Source: JAMXLO01 sp963812475
GTDB taxonomy: Bacteria; Pseudomonadota; Alphaproteobacteria; Acetobacterales; Acetobacteraceae
Length of the DNA stretch: 64,000 bases
NCBI GenBank assembly: GCA_963812475.1
Contig: CAWEVI010000047.1
Coordinates: forward strand, 4,089-68,088
Direction of reading: 5' to 3'
In this document: in pieces, positions 17,676 through 26,242 of the stretch
How the letters are laid out: each line of letters begins with the position of its first letter
Numbering within the stretch: position 1 is the first letter of the stretch
The notes under the pieces: model-generated
What the model was told of the DNA's origin: nothing
The model's input: only the letters and a program-made list of their open reading frames with translations
Database searches by the model: none
Translations under genes and position numbers: made by a program

Positions 17676-18539
17676 TCATTCAAACGCCCAGCGAAGCGTC
17701 CGCGCCATACCACGGGTGCCGGCACGCACCAGCAGGGAATGGAGAGTGGGAACGGCGAACCCATGCATTCGGCGCGCCCACACCGGCAGCAGTTCCAAGG
17801 CAGCTTCAGTGGTTATTACCCGGAGCGGCTCAAGCATGATGCTTGGGGCCGGGTTCGTGAGCACGAGCCTTGCAATCCGGCGGGTGCGTGCGTCGCACCG
17901 GAGGTACGGTCGCAACGCGTTTATCAAAAGCCTTGCATCCGAGCGGGAGCGGGGCACCGGCGCGGCACCCAAGGCTGACGCGATTTGTGCGACCTCTGCG
18001 AAGTAGCGGTCCTGGTCGGCCGCCGACATGGCCGGCTCGGCATACCGGATCCACGCGTCGAGAAAGCTGGTGGCCTCTGCAACATGCACCCAGGCCAGCA
18101 GCGTGGGGTCGTTCCCGCTGTAGGTGCATCCGTTTGATAAGGTGCCCCGGACGCGGTCGTGAATGCGGCGGACTCGCTCAATGGCGGCTTCGGCTTCAGC
18201 CCGCCCACCGTAGGTCGTCAGAGCAATGAAGCGGGCCGTCCGCCGCAGCCGACCGTGCATGTCAGTCCGGAATTTGGAATGCTCCCAAACCCCAACCAGC
18301 ACTGCCGGATGAAGCATTTGAAGCATTAGGGCAGCGATGCCCCCGACAAGCATCGAGGTGACGTCGCCGTGGACTCGCCGCGCGACCGACTGTGGGCCGA
18401 ACAACCCGTCGTCGGAGTGCCTGGCTACTGGTCTTTCGCTCCGCGCCTGGTCGTTGAACAGCCCGGCCACTTGTCGTGCAATTCCGAGCTTTACAGAGCG
18501 GGTCAAAAATGCTGGGAAAACTGCATCTGCGGCAACCAT
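17676..18539 (-). CDS. MpaB-type oxygenase family protein (DUF2236, Lcp-related)
   Basis: 287 residues matching the DUF2236/MpaB family, a haem b-binding helical fold that includes latex-clearing oxygenase Lcp. The signature region is RRVHGDVTSMLVGGIAALML followed by QMLHPAVLVGVWEHS (residues 55-90). Next come RRTARFIALTTYGG and, after RVRGTLSNGCTYSGNDPTLLAWVHV, the conserved AWVH block. The conserved histidines in QMLHP and AWVHV are the expected haem/active-site residues. Most family members have no known substrate. There is no signal peptide. The gene is flanked by IS DNA and pseudogenes but is itself intact; upstream on its strand lies a promoter-sized gap. Confidence 0.85.
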   Translation of the reverse strand: MVAADAVFPAFLTRSVKLGIARQVAGLFNDQARSERPVARHSDDGLFGPQSVARRVHGDVTSMLVGGIAALMLQMLHPAVLVGVWEHSKFRTDMHGRLRRTARFIALTTYGGRAEAEAAIERVRRIHDRVRGTLSNGCTYSGNDPTLLAWVHVAEATSFLDAWIRYAEPAMSAADQDRYFAEVAQIASALGAAPVPRSRSDARLLINALRPYLRCDARTRRIARLVLTNPAPSIMLEPLRVITTEAALELLPVWARRMHGFAVPTLHSLLVRAGTRGMARTLRWAFE

Positions 18540-18715
18540 CTTCGAACTTTCCGGAACCTTCTTATCCCAAGATTCAGTGATTAGAACCTATGGGGCCGAC
18601 CGACCGAACCGATTTGCTGCACGCCTGAGCGTGGCGGCTTGGAGGTGGAGATTCCCAGCTTTGATGTCATGTCGCCACTGGGCAGGGATCACGATCTCTC
18701 GTAATCGCGCTGCTC

Positions 18716-18898
18716 CTAAGAGACGACGAACGCGACGATCATGGCAACGATTGCGAGTGTCAGGGAGACCCCCAGCACCCAGCGGACCACGCCGGTCGTG
18801 CGCCCCTGCCGGGCTTCGGTGCGGTCTTCACGGGAGGCCGTCGGTCCGACATCGCCGCTATTCCTCGGCTGCGATGAGCGCCAGCCCGCTCTCGGCAT
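18716..18898 (-). pseudogene. Small single-span membrane protein, probably frameshifted
   Basis: The C-terminal 35 codons encode EARQGRTTGVVRWVLGVSLT followed by a hydrophobic helix ending at 18716, a typical short tail-anchored protein. The plausible ATG at about 18854 (MSDRRPPVK) is in another frame, so a one-base shift separates the start from the membrane segment. The in-frame ATG at 18898 would overlap the neighbouring DUF296 remnant. Function unknown. Confidence 0.35.
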
Positions 18899-19298
18899 CC
18901 TTCCGCTTGTGCAGGTGCCGCGGCAACTCGGTCAGCACCACCTCCAGGGTCGGCCGGACATGCGCTTCGAGGAGATGGCCACCCATTGCGATGCCGTCGG
19001 CGCGGCTGATGACGACGTGCGGATGTAGCGCTGCCTTGCCGTCGGGCCCGAGAGCGACGTCGCCAAGTAGGGAGACGACCTCGACCTGCTAGGTGGCGGG
19101 AATCTTCCGGTAGTCCTTCGGCTCCCAATCAAAAAAGCCGAGCACCGCATCGCTGAAAGCGCCTATGCCGGTGAGCTGGGCGGCCGCGATGCCGTTCTCG
19201 CGGGCAAAGCCCTCAATGCTGCTTACCGCCTCGTCGCCCTTGTCCAGCACCAAGACATAGGTCTTTTGCGGGCCATCGTTGATGAGCTTCGTTTTCAT
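18858..19298 (-). pseudogene. PPC/DUF296-domain protein interrupted by one in-frame amber codon
   Basis: From the ATG at 19298 (MKTKLINDG) the gene encodes a PPC/DUF296 domain (AT-hook-type nucleic-acid-associated or metabolic trimer fold): KTYVLVLDKGDEAVSSIEGF, QLTGIGAFSDAVLGFFD and KDYRKIPA. A TAG at about 19091 stops it, but the same frame continues without shift: QVEVVSLLGDVALGPDGK, HPHVVISRADGIAMGGHLLE, VRPTLEVVLTELP, ending at 18858. Relatives have a glutamate before QVEV, so GAG to TAG is the likely change. Both halves are well preserved, so the mutation is recent. The start at 19298 is preferred over 19319 because of its spacing from a GAAAG motif. Confidence 0.8.
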
Positions 19299-19335
19299 AA
19301 ATATTCTTTCGGCCGCCATGATTGAAAGCTATCGC

Positions 19336-19475
19336 CCTTCCCAATTCACGCGCGACCGCATCCGCGGACACGCCGACCTTGTTGATTGCCGCAGCGAGCT
19401 GTTCCTTCGACACACGCCATTTCTGGGTCCCGAGCTCCGGTCCTGTGCGCCACGGTTCTTTAGACTGTCAGCCAT
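19336..19475 (-). pseudogene. DUF3606 small protein with internal deletion/frameshift
   Basis: The start (MADSLKNRGAQDR at 19475, preceded by a ggggaa site) and the end (SKEQLAAAINKVGVSADAVARELG, 19413-19336) are those of DUF3606 proteins, which are about 60 residues long and of unknown function. The middle block (the ...NEDWEVRYWTKEL... region of relatives) is missing and the two ends are in different frames. It lies just upstream of the broken DUF296 gene, so both neighbours are decaying. Confidence 0.6.
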
Positions 19476-20159
19476 GATCAATTCCCCTGATCAGTGGCCG
19501 GAAAACGTTCGAAGGACGAGCCGGTTCAAGCAATTTCGCGTGCTCGTTGACGGCCGAGCGGTGTGTTATCGTTGCTCCTTAAGAGCGAATGCCACCACCC
19601 CGACTTCGACTACGCCTATGAACGATCTCGAGAAGCTCGCCATCGTATGGCAAGATCTTCGTGTTCACAGCTATCTGGTTGACACAAAGGTGCCGCTGCG
19701 CGCCCCCCGAGGCCGGAGCATTCCCCAAAAAATAGTAAAGATAATAATCATGCCGCCTATCCGGCCTACCTCTTGCACACCGGCCGGCTGCTGACGCCCT
19801 CGATGCCGGTGAGCATATCCGCCTTCCCTGCCCGCCCGCCGCAGCCGTTGCGGCGGCCGCCCTGCAACGCGTCGTCTGTGGCGGGCCGGGCGCGGATGCC
19901 GCGTTGTAGAAGATCAGCACGCCGCCGCGGACACGGACGTATTGCCCGCGGCAGTGGGATCGGCCGCCGATATCTCGGTGGCCGCTCGGAGCCCCGCGAC
20001 GCGATGTTTGCGCTCGATCGCCAGACGCCAGGATAGCAGTGCTAGGCCAGTTCGTCAGTCACGAAGGGCTCGTCGGGATGCCCGGCAAAGAGGCCGCGTT
20101 CGTTCCATTGGAACATTGCGCTCTGCTCGCGTCGTCAATCGCGTCTGTAAAGTAATATA
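19476..20159. other. 684-bp stretch with no supported gene
   Basis: Open frames here are short, overlap one another and show no domain. One plus-strand frame at 19617-19794 (MNDLEKLAIVWQDLR...) has reasonable codon use for 20 residues and then becomes low quality. A minus-strand tail ending near 20042 (FQWNERGLFAGHPDEPFVTD) reads like the C-terminus of a lost gene. It is best seen as decayed flank of the island that begins near 20.1 kb. Confidence 0.4.
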
Positions 20160-20492
20160 TTACAGCGGCTTTGCACAATCGCGTCGCTGTTCCCGCGGAC
20201 GGTTTTTTCCACCCGGCAGCCGCCCCACGAAGGGACGCGGGAGCCGACCAGCCTGCACCGTGTATCGCTCAATGAACGCGATCAGCTCGCCGAGCGGATA
20301 CCCGATCGTGCCGGATTTCTTGGTCGGCCAGTCTCTGAAAACGTGGTTCTGGTCACGGACGAAAGCGCCGAGGAACCTGAAGTATGGGGGACCGATCCCC
20401 CGGCGGCGCCAGGCGCCAAGTGTCTCCGGAGTAACCGCCAGATAGGCCGCGGCTTCGTCCGTGCGGAGAAGCTGACTCGGATCCACCCACAT
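20160..20492 (-). CDS. Helix-turn-helix (AlpA/MerR-like) DNA-binding protein of the island
   Basis: 110 residues from the ATG at 20492 (MWVDPSQLLRTDEAAAYLAV). The first 60 residues form a winged-helix excisionase/AlpA-type reader: LLRTDEAAAYLAVTPETLGA, WRRRGIGPPYFRF. The recognition helix is around TPETLGAWRRRG. Such proteins control excision or island gene expression. The C-terminal part (PLGELIAFIERY, then a basic tail PRPFVGRLPGGKNRPR) is of unknown function. An upstream extension to 20567 is possible but lacks the domain. Confidence 0.65.
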   Translation of the reverse strand: MWVDPSQLLRTDEAAAYLAVTPETLGAWRRRGIGPPYFRFLGAFVRDQNHVFRDWPTKKSGTIGYPLGELIAFIERYTVQAGRLPRPFVGRLPGGKNRPREQRRDCAKPL

Positions 20493-20581
20493 TGTGACTT
20501 GCTTAGAGCATTGTATTGGTTGATATTTTCGCTGATTTTGCACGCCTGCCATCACGAGAAATGCCATTAGTTAGAGCGCTT

Positions 20582-20961
20582 TCAATGCCCCTGCAACGCC
20601 AGCGCCAATAGCAATGGGAACAACCCGAGCACCGAGAGTAAAACATATCCCAGCAGAGCAAACAGGAACAGTCCGAACCCGATGGAAATGCGGGTTCTGT
20701 ATTGGACGTACAACGGGCTTGCAGGGTTGGTACCCTGGATAATGGCGCTGTCCTGGGCAGTCCTCTGCGGGGCGACTGATAGTTCGTCTGACCGATCAAG
20801 GTTCTCGTGGCCGGATTGCGATTTGACAGTCGACAGGCGAGGTTCGACAGGGGCACTCTAAAGTCTCGGCGACTGCCAATGGCCGGTAGGGCGACGCTGC
20901 TGAGAACCAAAACGAGGACGATCACCACCATCGCGATAATGAATGGACTGACATGGTTCAT
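20582..20961 (-). pseudogene. Two-helix membrane protein split by a frameshift
   Basis: The ATG at 20961 follows a good aaggtgg site and starts MNHVSPFIIAMVVIVLVLVL, a transmembrane helix. From about 20870 the good coding moves to another frame, which reads SGHENLDRSDELSVAPQ and then a second hydrophobic helix (SIGFGLFLFALLGYVLLSVL) to a TGA at 20582-20584. That frame has no start of its own after its preceding stop. One indel between the two explains the pattern. No known family was recognised. Confidence 0.5.
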
Positions 20962-21028
20962 TCGAGTCCACCTTTCCCAGGCAGAATACTCCAGTAATGC
21001 GCAGCAAATTACCGTCCTGGCTGGTGAG

Positions 21029-22168
21029 CTATTTTGGCATACCCACCGCACGTTTGTCAATCATATTGACAAAGATATAAAAATAGTCTTCATTGTCTGG
21101 CGCGCGTTCGAGTAGCCCTCGACGTAGGCACTCCAGTTCCCAGGCCGCCAGCGTTGTTCTGCCGGCGCCGGTTGGACTCTTGCCGATGGCTGCCACCAGC
21201 GCGTCGTAGAAGACCTCGCGGGATGGCGCGACGGTTCCCAGCTTACCGGCGCCATGCGCCTTGCTTACCGGCTCTGAGGTCCAGCGGTCATCCTTCAGCC
21301 GGACGATGCAGGTCTCGAAGTCGGCCCAGTTGTCGGGCGTCCGGCGGCGTGCCTTGCCTGGGAACTCGAATGAGATAGTGAAAGCCACTTCGCGAGCGAT
21401 GCACTCGTCCTCTTTCAAGGGTGCCATAATGCCGACCGAGTCGAACGGCCACGCCTTAGTGGAACTGCCATACTGGCGGTCTGTGTTGTGCCCGGTATGG
21501 TCAAGCCAGAGCTGGGTGATATCTCTGCCGGTCAACGCCTGAACAAGCGGCATGGTCGCTGACCAGGGGACTTCGTCTTTCTGGTCGCCAGCGATCAGTG
21601 ACATGACGTTGTCGAAGACCACCACGTCCACGCCGCCCAGGGCATCGATGAGCGACAGCACCCACTCGTGGCCCTCCGGAGTGTTCAGAGGCGGCATTTT
21701 TCCAATATCTGGGAAGAGCTTGGTGAACTCGTCTTCTAGATAGCGGCTATAGATAACCAGGTTTTCTGGGATTGGCTTATCTTCGATACGGCGCATGGCG
21801 TCTATGGCTCGCGCCTTAATCAATCCCTCTGGCATTTCACCATCAATTAAAAGGACGCGTTTCGGCCCAGAGCACCGCCAATGAAGAAAGCCGTCGCCAT
21901 TGGCAATTCCGCAGCAGATCGCGAAAGCCAGTAGGGTTTTTCCGAGGCCAGTTCGACCGACTAGGAACATCCGAGCGGCTGTGGTGAGCACTTCGCCGAG
22001 AAGCTTATCGGGTTCAAGTATCTTCCGGGTCATCCATGCTTGGATGGAAAGCAGTTCAACCAACTGCTTCGATAGGTGATTGGCCGGCTTTGTCCGAGAC
22101 GTCTCTGTCGTGCCGCCGCTCGCTTGCATCCGCTGCTCGGGCGACATCTGATCATCGAACGGACTCAT
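21029..22168 (-). CDS. RepA-like AAA ATPase of the island
   Basis: 379 residues. Walker A is GRTGLGKT (71-78), Walker B is VVVFDNVMSL near 181-190, and a sensor-like stretch LVQALTGRDITQLWLDHTGH follows. These features belong to the RepA/RecA-like hexameric helicase group found next to primases in plasmids and satellites. It overlaps the primase gene by 4 nt (22165-22168), so the two are translationally coupled. After RRGLLERAPDNEDY the C-terminus departs from the pattern I would expect, and the last 20 residues may reflect a frameshift. Role: replication of the excised element, acting with the primase. Confidence 0.72.
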   Translation of the reverse strand: MSPFDDQMSPEQRMQASGGTTETSRTKPANHLSKQLVELLSIQAWMTRKILEPDKLLGEVLTTAARMFLVGRTGLGKTLLAFAICCGIANGDGFLHWRCSGPKRVLLIDGEMPEGLIKARAIDAMRRIEDKPIPENLVIYSRYLEDEFTKLFPDIGKMPPLNTPEGHEWVLSLIDALGGVDVVVFDNVMSLIAGDQKDEVPWSATMPLVQALTGRDITQLWLDHTGHNTDRQYGSSTKAWPFDSVGIMAPLKEDECIAREVAFTISFEFPGKARRRTPDNWADFETCIVRLKDDRWTSEPVSKAHGAGKLGTVAPSREVFYDALVAAIGKSPTGAGRTTLAAWELECLRRGLLERAPDNEDYFYIFVNMIDKRAVGMPK

Positions 22169-23178
22169 GCCAGAAAATCCCTAGCCACGTCGTTCCAGTC
22201 TTTGCCGTCGGGCGGCTGGTGGATCAGTACCTCGGTGCCGGCCTCCACCCACTGGATGGGGCCACCGCATGGGCGGCCGTAAGCATCCAAGTTCCATCTC
22301 TCTGTGCGGTCTTCGGCGCCGGCCGCGAGCCACCGCTCGGAACAGCCACGCGCTGCGTCTAGTCCGGCCTCGTCCCTATCGCTGAAGATGTTCAACGTGG
22401 TGGCGCGCATGAATGGAAATTTGCGGATCGCTCCGGCGCTGCCGGCGGCCCATACCGGCCCCCAACCGATCGCCTGCATCACGGACAGCGCTGTCTCGAT
22501 TCCTTCGGCCAGACCAAGGCCGGCGCCGATCTCGTGGAGGTCCACAAGCTGTACGGTGCCGGCGCTGCCGACCATCATCCTGGGCTTGTCCACGTCCGCC
22601 TTGCCGCTGCCGTCCGATCGAAGGAACGTGCGATGCACGCCTCGAAATTCGTCGGTGCTCGGCTCCGTCATCAGAGCCACCATGGCCGGCAACGTGCCGC
22701 CCTCGCGCGGGCATCGGGGGTGGAACCGGATCACGTCAGCATCCGGGAGAAAGACGCCACGGGTGCCAAGATATCGCTCTACTGGGCTGCCAATGGGGTC
22801 CGTGGCTTCGTCCCAGATGGCACGGGCCAGCCTGCGGCGCAGTAGCATAGTTTCATCGGGTAGCCGCTCGACCGGGCTCGCAGGGGCTGGGCGTGGTGGT
22901 GTGGCAGCGGCTTCGCGGTTGCCGCCCAGGTGCTCGATGGCGCTCTGGAGGCTAAGCCCGCGCTGCTTCTCCAACCAATCGAACGCATCGCCATGCGCAC
23001 CGCAGCCGAAGCAATGATAGTGATCCTTGAAGACGTGGAAGCTTGGTGTGCGCTCCGCATGGAACGGACATGGCGCTGTCCATGACTTCCCGTTGCGCTG
23101 GAGGTTGATTGTCTCTGCGATGATGATCGGCAGAGCGATCGTGCCTTTCAGTGCCGCGAGGTCCGTGGAGGTGCTCAT
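22165..23178 (-). CDS. DNA primase: CHC2 zinc finger plus Toprim domain
   Basis: 337 residues. The CHC2-type zinc-binding domain at the N-terminus is clear (CPFH at 37-40, CFGCG at 56-60). The middle holds a primase core segment (RRRLARAIWDEATDPIGSPV). The Toprim domain has LGLAEGIETALSVMQ (acidic E) near residue 228 and NIFSDRDEAGLDAA (DxD) near 271. Toprim primases make RNA primers, here probably for island replication. The gene overlaps its neighbours on both sides (4 nt each). It is intact, in contrast to the primase of the second island at 60936-62035. Confidence 0.85.
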   Translation of the reverse strand: MSTSTDLAALKGTIALPIIIAETINLQRNGKSWTAPCPFHAERTPSFHVFKDHYHCFGCGAHGDAFDWLEKQRGLSLQSAIEHLGGNREAAATPPRPAPASPVERLPDETMLLRRRLARAIWDEATDPIGSPVERYLGTRGVFLPDADVIRFHPRCPREGGTLPAMVALMTEPSTDEFRGVHRTFLRSDGSGKADVDKPRMMVGSAGTVQLVDLHEIGAGLGLAEGIETALSVMQAIGWGPVWAAGSAGAIRKFPFMRATTLNIFSDRDEAGLDAARGCSERWLAAGAEDRTERWNLDAYGRPCGGPIQWVEAGTEVLIHQPPDGKDWNDVARDFLA

Positions 23179-23378
23179 GCTGCACCGCCTGGCAGTTGCG
23201 CGGTGGCGTCCGAACCATTACTTGTTCCGGTGCTGCGACTGCCTGAATTTCCGATGAGCGCCTGGGGTGGCAGCCCCGGGCGTTCTCGTTTCTGCGGAGG
23301 TGGTGGCGCCTGCCGGATGCGGCGGAGATACTGATCATGCGTCCTTGATGCCGCGTCAGCGCGATATCCGCTGTCCAT
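23175..23378 (-). CDS. Small hypothetical island protein
   Basis: 67 residues, rich in Arg, Pro and Ser, with no recognised domain. It is retained as a gene because it is exactly coupled: its ATG overlaps the preceding stop (TGATG at 23374-23378) and its stop overlaps the primase start. It could be a small replication or regulatory protein. Confidence 0.5.
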   Translation of the reverse strand: MDSGYRADAASRTHDQYLRRIRQAPPPPQKRERPGLPPQALIGNSGSRSTGTSNGSDATAQLPGGAA

Positions 23379-23596
23379 CAGGGTGCGCCTGGCTTTAGCA
23401 GGGCTTCGATGCTCTCCATGAGGATCAGCCGGCGTCTGCCGATGGCGATTGCCGTAAGCCTGCCCTGGCCGATTAACTCATAGACCTTTGTGCGACCGAG
23501 ACCGGTGATGTGACAGGTATCGTCAACGGTAGCTGCTATCCGTTTCGGCTCGGCGCGGCGATCGTGTCGGTTGGTGTGTGCGGCAAGAGCCTGCAT
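23378..23596 (-). CDS. Excisionase-like helix-turn-helix protein
   Basis: 72 residues with a MerR/excisionase-type reader: VDDTCHITGLGRTKVYELIG, then RLTAIAIGRRRLILMESI. The motif order (HTH, short wing, RRRLI) matches DNA-binding proteins of the excisionase family used by mobile islands. It is the first gene of a coupled group with the 67-residue protein, the primase and the ATPase. Upstream (23597-23700) lies a short gap holding the likely promoter and an inverted repeat (cttgtc at 23675-23680, gacaag at 23693-23698). Confidence 0.7.
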   Translation of the reverse strand: MQALAAHTNRHDRRAEPKRIAATVDDTCHITGLGRTKVYELIGQGRLTAIAIGRRRLILMESIEALLKPGAP

Positions 23597-24182
23597 CGCT
23601 CGTCTCCAATCGCGACGCCCAAAAGCGGACGCCAGCGAACGAACGAGCTAATATGCACATGAGACGACGTGCGTCTTGTCTTAACGGAAATAGACAAGTC
23701 CTACCAGCGACTCATGCTCTCAGGGAGCACGGCCGGGGATGACAGCTGGATCTCCCATTCTGGCAGCACGAACCGATCAGGCACCTTCCACGTTTTCGTG
23801 GGGTCAAGGAGAAAGCCCTTGTCCAGCTTGACGCGCTCCCCCTTCTCTCTGAGCTGTTCGGCGACCCCTAGAAATTCAGCCAACTCCGCGCCGCCCTTGG
23901 ACCGATCCTGCCAAAGCGCGGGCGCCTGTGCAGCGGCTGCCCAAAGGTGGGCTGCCGGCTCAAAGTCGTCGAAAGTTTTCATGAGCGTCACGCGACTGCG
24001 GTCTGGTAACTTGGCGCGGGCGGCTGCCTTCGACCACATATTATATGCGGCCTCTTTCGATACGTTCGCCGGGTCGTGCTCTGCTAATGCCAGAGCTATT
24101 ACGAACAACTTGGCGGCCATGAGTCCGCGATGCAGACCACCGCGGGTATATATTGCAGGTTCGGAGCTCGACTTTCCGCAAT

Positions 24183-25577
24183 TCAGGCTGCGAGGCATAG
24201 AGTTTGGAAGACTCGATTTAGCAAGCTGGTGGGAATTTCGATGATGTCTCCGATTTGCCGGGACATAGAGAAATTCGGTGGGCACCACAGCACGCGGCGC
24301 ACCGCAGCGATGGCGTCACTGAAAGTCGGTTCCTGCTTGCGGTACCAGGCGGCGGCATTTGGACGCAGTGCCGTCGTCGTGTCGCGTACCAGGCCATCGG
24401 CCCACACGGTGATCAGTGAGAACAGCCCCAGCAGTGCCGGGGTGGTGCGGAGGATGGCGAGATCGGACCACTGACGTTGGGTCTCAACCCCAAGGTGGGT
24501 CCGCACCTCCTGGAAGGTGGTTTCCACCCGCCAGCGCGAGACGAACCAGCCGAGAATCATTGCGGGCGTCGCATCCAGATCAGTGCTGAGGAATGCCGCC
24601 GGCTCGTGCTCGCCGGTTGGATCGCGCACCAGCACCCAGCGGATCGGCACCGGTGGTATGCCGGCATGGGACCAGACCGCAGTGCCGGTAGCGGTGAGCA
24701 GCTTGCGTTGCTGGGCGTTGTACCATTGCGAGACGACCACGGCCGTCCAAACGGTCTTCCTGCTGGCCAGCACGGCACGCAGTGTTGGCAGACGACGCCC
24801 CTTGAGCGGGGGGCGCCCGCGCTGACCCTTGCGGCGCCGCGGCGCCGGCTTGAACAAGGCGGCATCCAGCCGGAGCCGTGTGATCACACAGACGTGGCAG
24901 CGCACCGAGGCCAGCAGTTCGAGCGCCGCGAAGCCGCTGTCGGCGACAAAGATCAGCCAACGGTCGGGCAGCCAGCGTTTGGTTTGCAGGATCGCCTGTC
25001 GCGCCCAGTCAGTCAGCGTCTTGTGCCGCTTGCGGTGCTTTTCGCTCCACCGCGCCGATGGGGCGAGAACAGTCAGGAACGGCAGCGCCCAATGTCGGCC
25101 GGACCAGCTTATCGGCACCACCACCATCAGCGACAGCCAGCGCAGACCACTGGTCTTCACAAAGTGCCCCTTCGAGGACCGCACCGGGTCGCGGTAGATG
25201 CCGCGCGCTTTGATGCGCGCGCCCCAACGCCGCTCGATGGTGTCGTCGATCCCGATCACCACCGGACCGTTGGGCAACAGCCGCTCCAGCAGGTGCAGCA
25301 GCAGCCGTCGCGCCACGGCGCGTGCGTCCCAGCGGGCTCGGCCCAGCACCTCATGGTAGCGACGGAACTGCGGCGCCTCGCCCAGCCCCATGACACGCAG
25401 CGCCTGGGTGACGGTGCGCTTGCCGGGAGCCAGCACTGCGCCGGCCACCAGGACCAGAACACGGTTCCACACCGGCGCGGTGAAGCAAGAGCGGAACACC
25501 GACAGCCAAGCGGCCAGGGCCGGTGGGGTCAGATGCGGATCGAACGCCGTAGCGGCGCGCAGACGATTCGGTGTCAT
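24183..25577 (-). CDS. IS4/IS701-like DDE transposase
   Basis: 464 residues from the ATG at 25577 (MTPNRLRAATAF). The catalytic blocks are complete: VIGIDDTIERRWG (first Asp, about residue 110), WLIFVADSGFAALELL (second Asp) and SRWRVETTFQEVRTHLGVETQRQWSD (the Y/W-x-E-x-x-K/R-like E block, about residue 370). An N-terminal extension to 25715 is open but overlaps the divergent 94-residue gene, so the shorter start is preferred. The C-terminus ends within the left terminal repeat region. Nothing is broken; this copy could mobilise itself. Confidence 0.85.
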   Translation of the reverse strand: MTPNRLRAATAFDPHLTPPALAAWLSVFRSCFTAPVWNRVLVLVAGAVLAPGKRTVTQALRVMGLGEAPQFRRYHEVLGRARWDARAVARRLLLHLLERLLPNGPVVIGIDDTIERRWGARIKARGIYRDPVRSSKGHFVKTSGLRWLSLMVVVPISWSGRHWALPFLTVLAPSARWSEKHRKRHKTLTDWARQAILQTKRWLPDRWLIFVADSGFAALELLASVRCHVCVITRLRLDAALFKPAPRRRKGQRGRPPLKGRRLPTLRAVLASRKTVWTAVVVSQWYNAQQRKLLTATGTAVWSHAGIPPVPIRWVLVRDPTGEHEPAAFLSTDLDATPAMILGWFVSRWRVETTFQEVRTHLGVETQRQWSDLAILRTTPALLGLFSLITVWADGLVRDTTTALRPNAAAWYRKQEPTFSDAIAAVRRVLWCPPNFSMSRQIGDIIEIPTSLLNRVFQTLCLAA

Positions 25578-25658
25578 CCCAGTCGTAGAATTGAGTTGTG
25601 CCGATGCCGCAAGAGTTTGCCGGCGACATCCGCCGGCGCGGCGCTCTATCGTAAACGC

Positions 25659-25943
25659 ATGGCCGAAGATCCGATCATCCAGCGCATCGAGAGTTTCCGC
25701 TGTCGTCGCGGGCAACTGTTCGCCGAACGCCGCAACCGTGGCTACACGCTATATCGTGCCAGTTCCGGCGCGCTTGTCGCGCGCCTCAGGCCGACCGGCC
25801 AGGACGATCGGGTCGAGGTGCTCTATTGGTCGCTGTGGAAGGAACGTTGGACCAACGCTGGCCCATTCGGGCGCACCGTACTGCCCCTCAACCAAGCCCT
25901 CAAGTTCATCGCCTCAGAGGACATCTTCTGGGCTATTCAATAG
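25659..25943 (+). CDS. Small conserved protein carried by the IS element (DUF3024-like), copy 2
   Basis: Same 94-residue product as at 5055-5339, placed between the transposase start and the right terminal repeat and read outwards. Its presence inside the inverted repeats, with the target duplication outside, shows it is part of the transposing unit and not host DNA. Single-gene insertion sequences rarely carry such a gene; roles could be regulation of transposition or an accessory function. The ATG at 25659 gives the shortest frame covering the conserved part. Confidence 0.6.
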   Translation: MAEDPIIQRIESFRCRRGQLFAERRNRGYTLYRASSGALVARLRPTGQDDRVEVLYWSLWKERWTNAGPFGRTVLPLNQALKFIASEDIFWAIQ

Positions 25944-26242
25944 CGGTGCCCCGGCACCGAAAATGCGGAAAGTCGAGCGGAGATTCTGTCATAATACGCT
26001 AGTTTGTCCCCTTTGACCGCCTCTATTAGCATCTGCATTGCCGCAGAATTGCGCGGCTTGGCGCCTGGATTGCGGTTGAGAACGTTGGCGATAGCTTGGT
26101 TTCTGACGGCATCAACCCCCCGTCGGATTCCGTCAGGGCTCCAATTTGGAAAAAACATCACGGCAACGATGTAAACACTCGCTTCAACATTATGCAGGTC
26201 GGCTAGCTGCATTTCTGGCACACGCGCCTCCGCAGAAGGCAA

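Larger units (their letters stand above)
24167..25977 (-). mobile_element. Complete IS4/IS701-like insertion sequence (copy 2), 5-bp target duplication CGGAG
   Basis: 1811 bp, bounded by 14-bp perfect inverted repeats ctcgactttccgca (24167-24180) and tgcggaaagtcgag (25964-25977). Outside are direct repeats CGGAG (24162-24166 and 25978-25982). It carries two divergent genes, the transposase and the 94-residue DUF3024-like protein. It lies inside an island gene whose frame is restored when the element is removed. A truncated copy is at 4354-5373. The family is named from the transposase motifs only. Confidence 0.9.
23701..26242 (-). pseudogene. Island hypothetical gene split by the IS4/IS701-like insertion
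   Basis: The N-terminal part is at 26242-25978 (MPSAEARVPEMQLADLHNVE ... KLAYYDRIS) and the C-terminal part at 24166-23701 (AIYTRGGLHRGLMAAKLFVI ... LPEWEIQLSSP). Removing the IS and one copy of the 5-bp duplication restores a single frame through YYDRIS-EPAIYTR, giving about 240 residues. No known domain was recognised. The exact restoration of the frame shows that the gene was intact when the element arrived. Transcribed in the same direction as the rest of the island. Confidence 0.8.

Noticed and set aside
17388..17978. 196-codon plus-strand frame opposite the MpaB-like gene
   Set aside because: Arg/Pro-rich composition and overlap with the DUF2236 gene show it is non-coding.
23675..23698. 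Inverted repeat cttgtc/gacaag as a terminator
   Set aside because: Six-base arms with a 12-base loop and no T-run; too weak to call a terminator, noted only as a possible operator.
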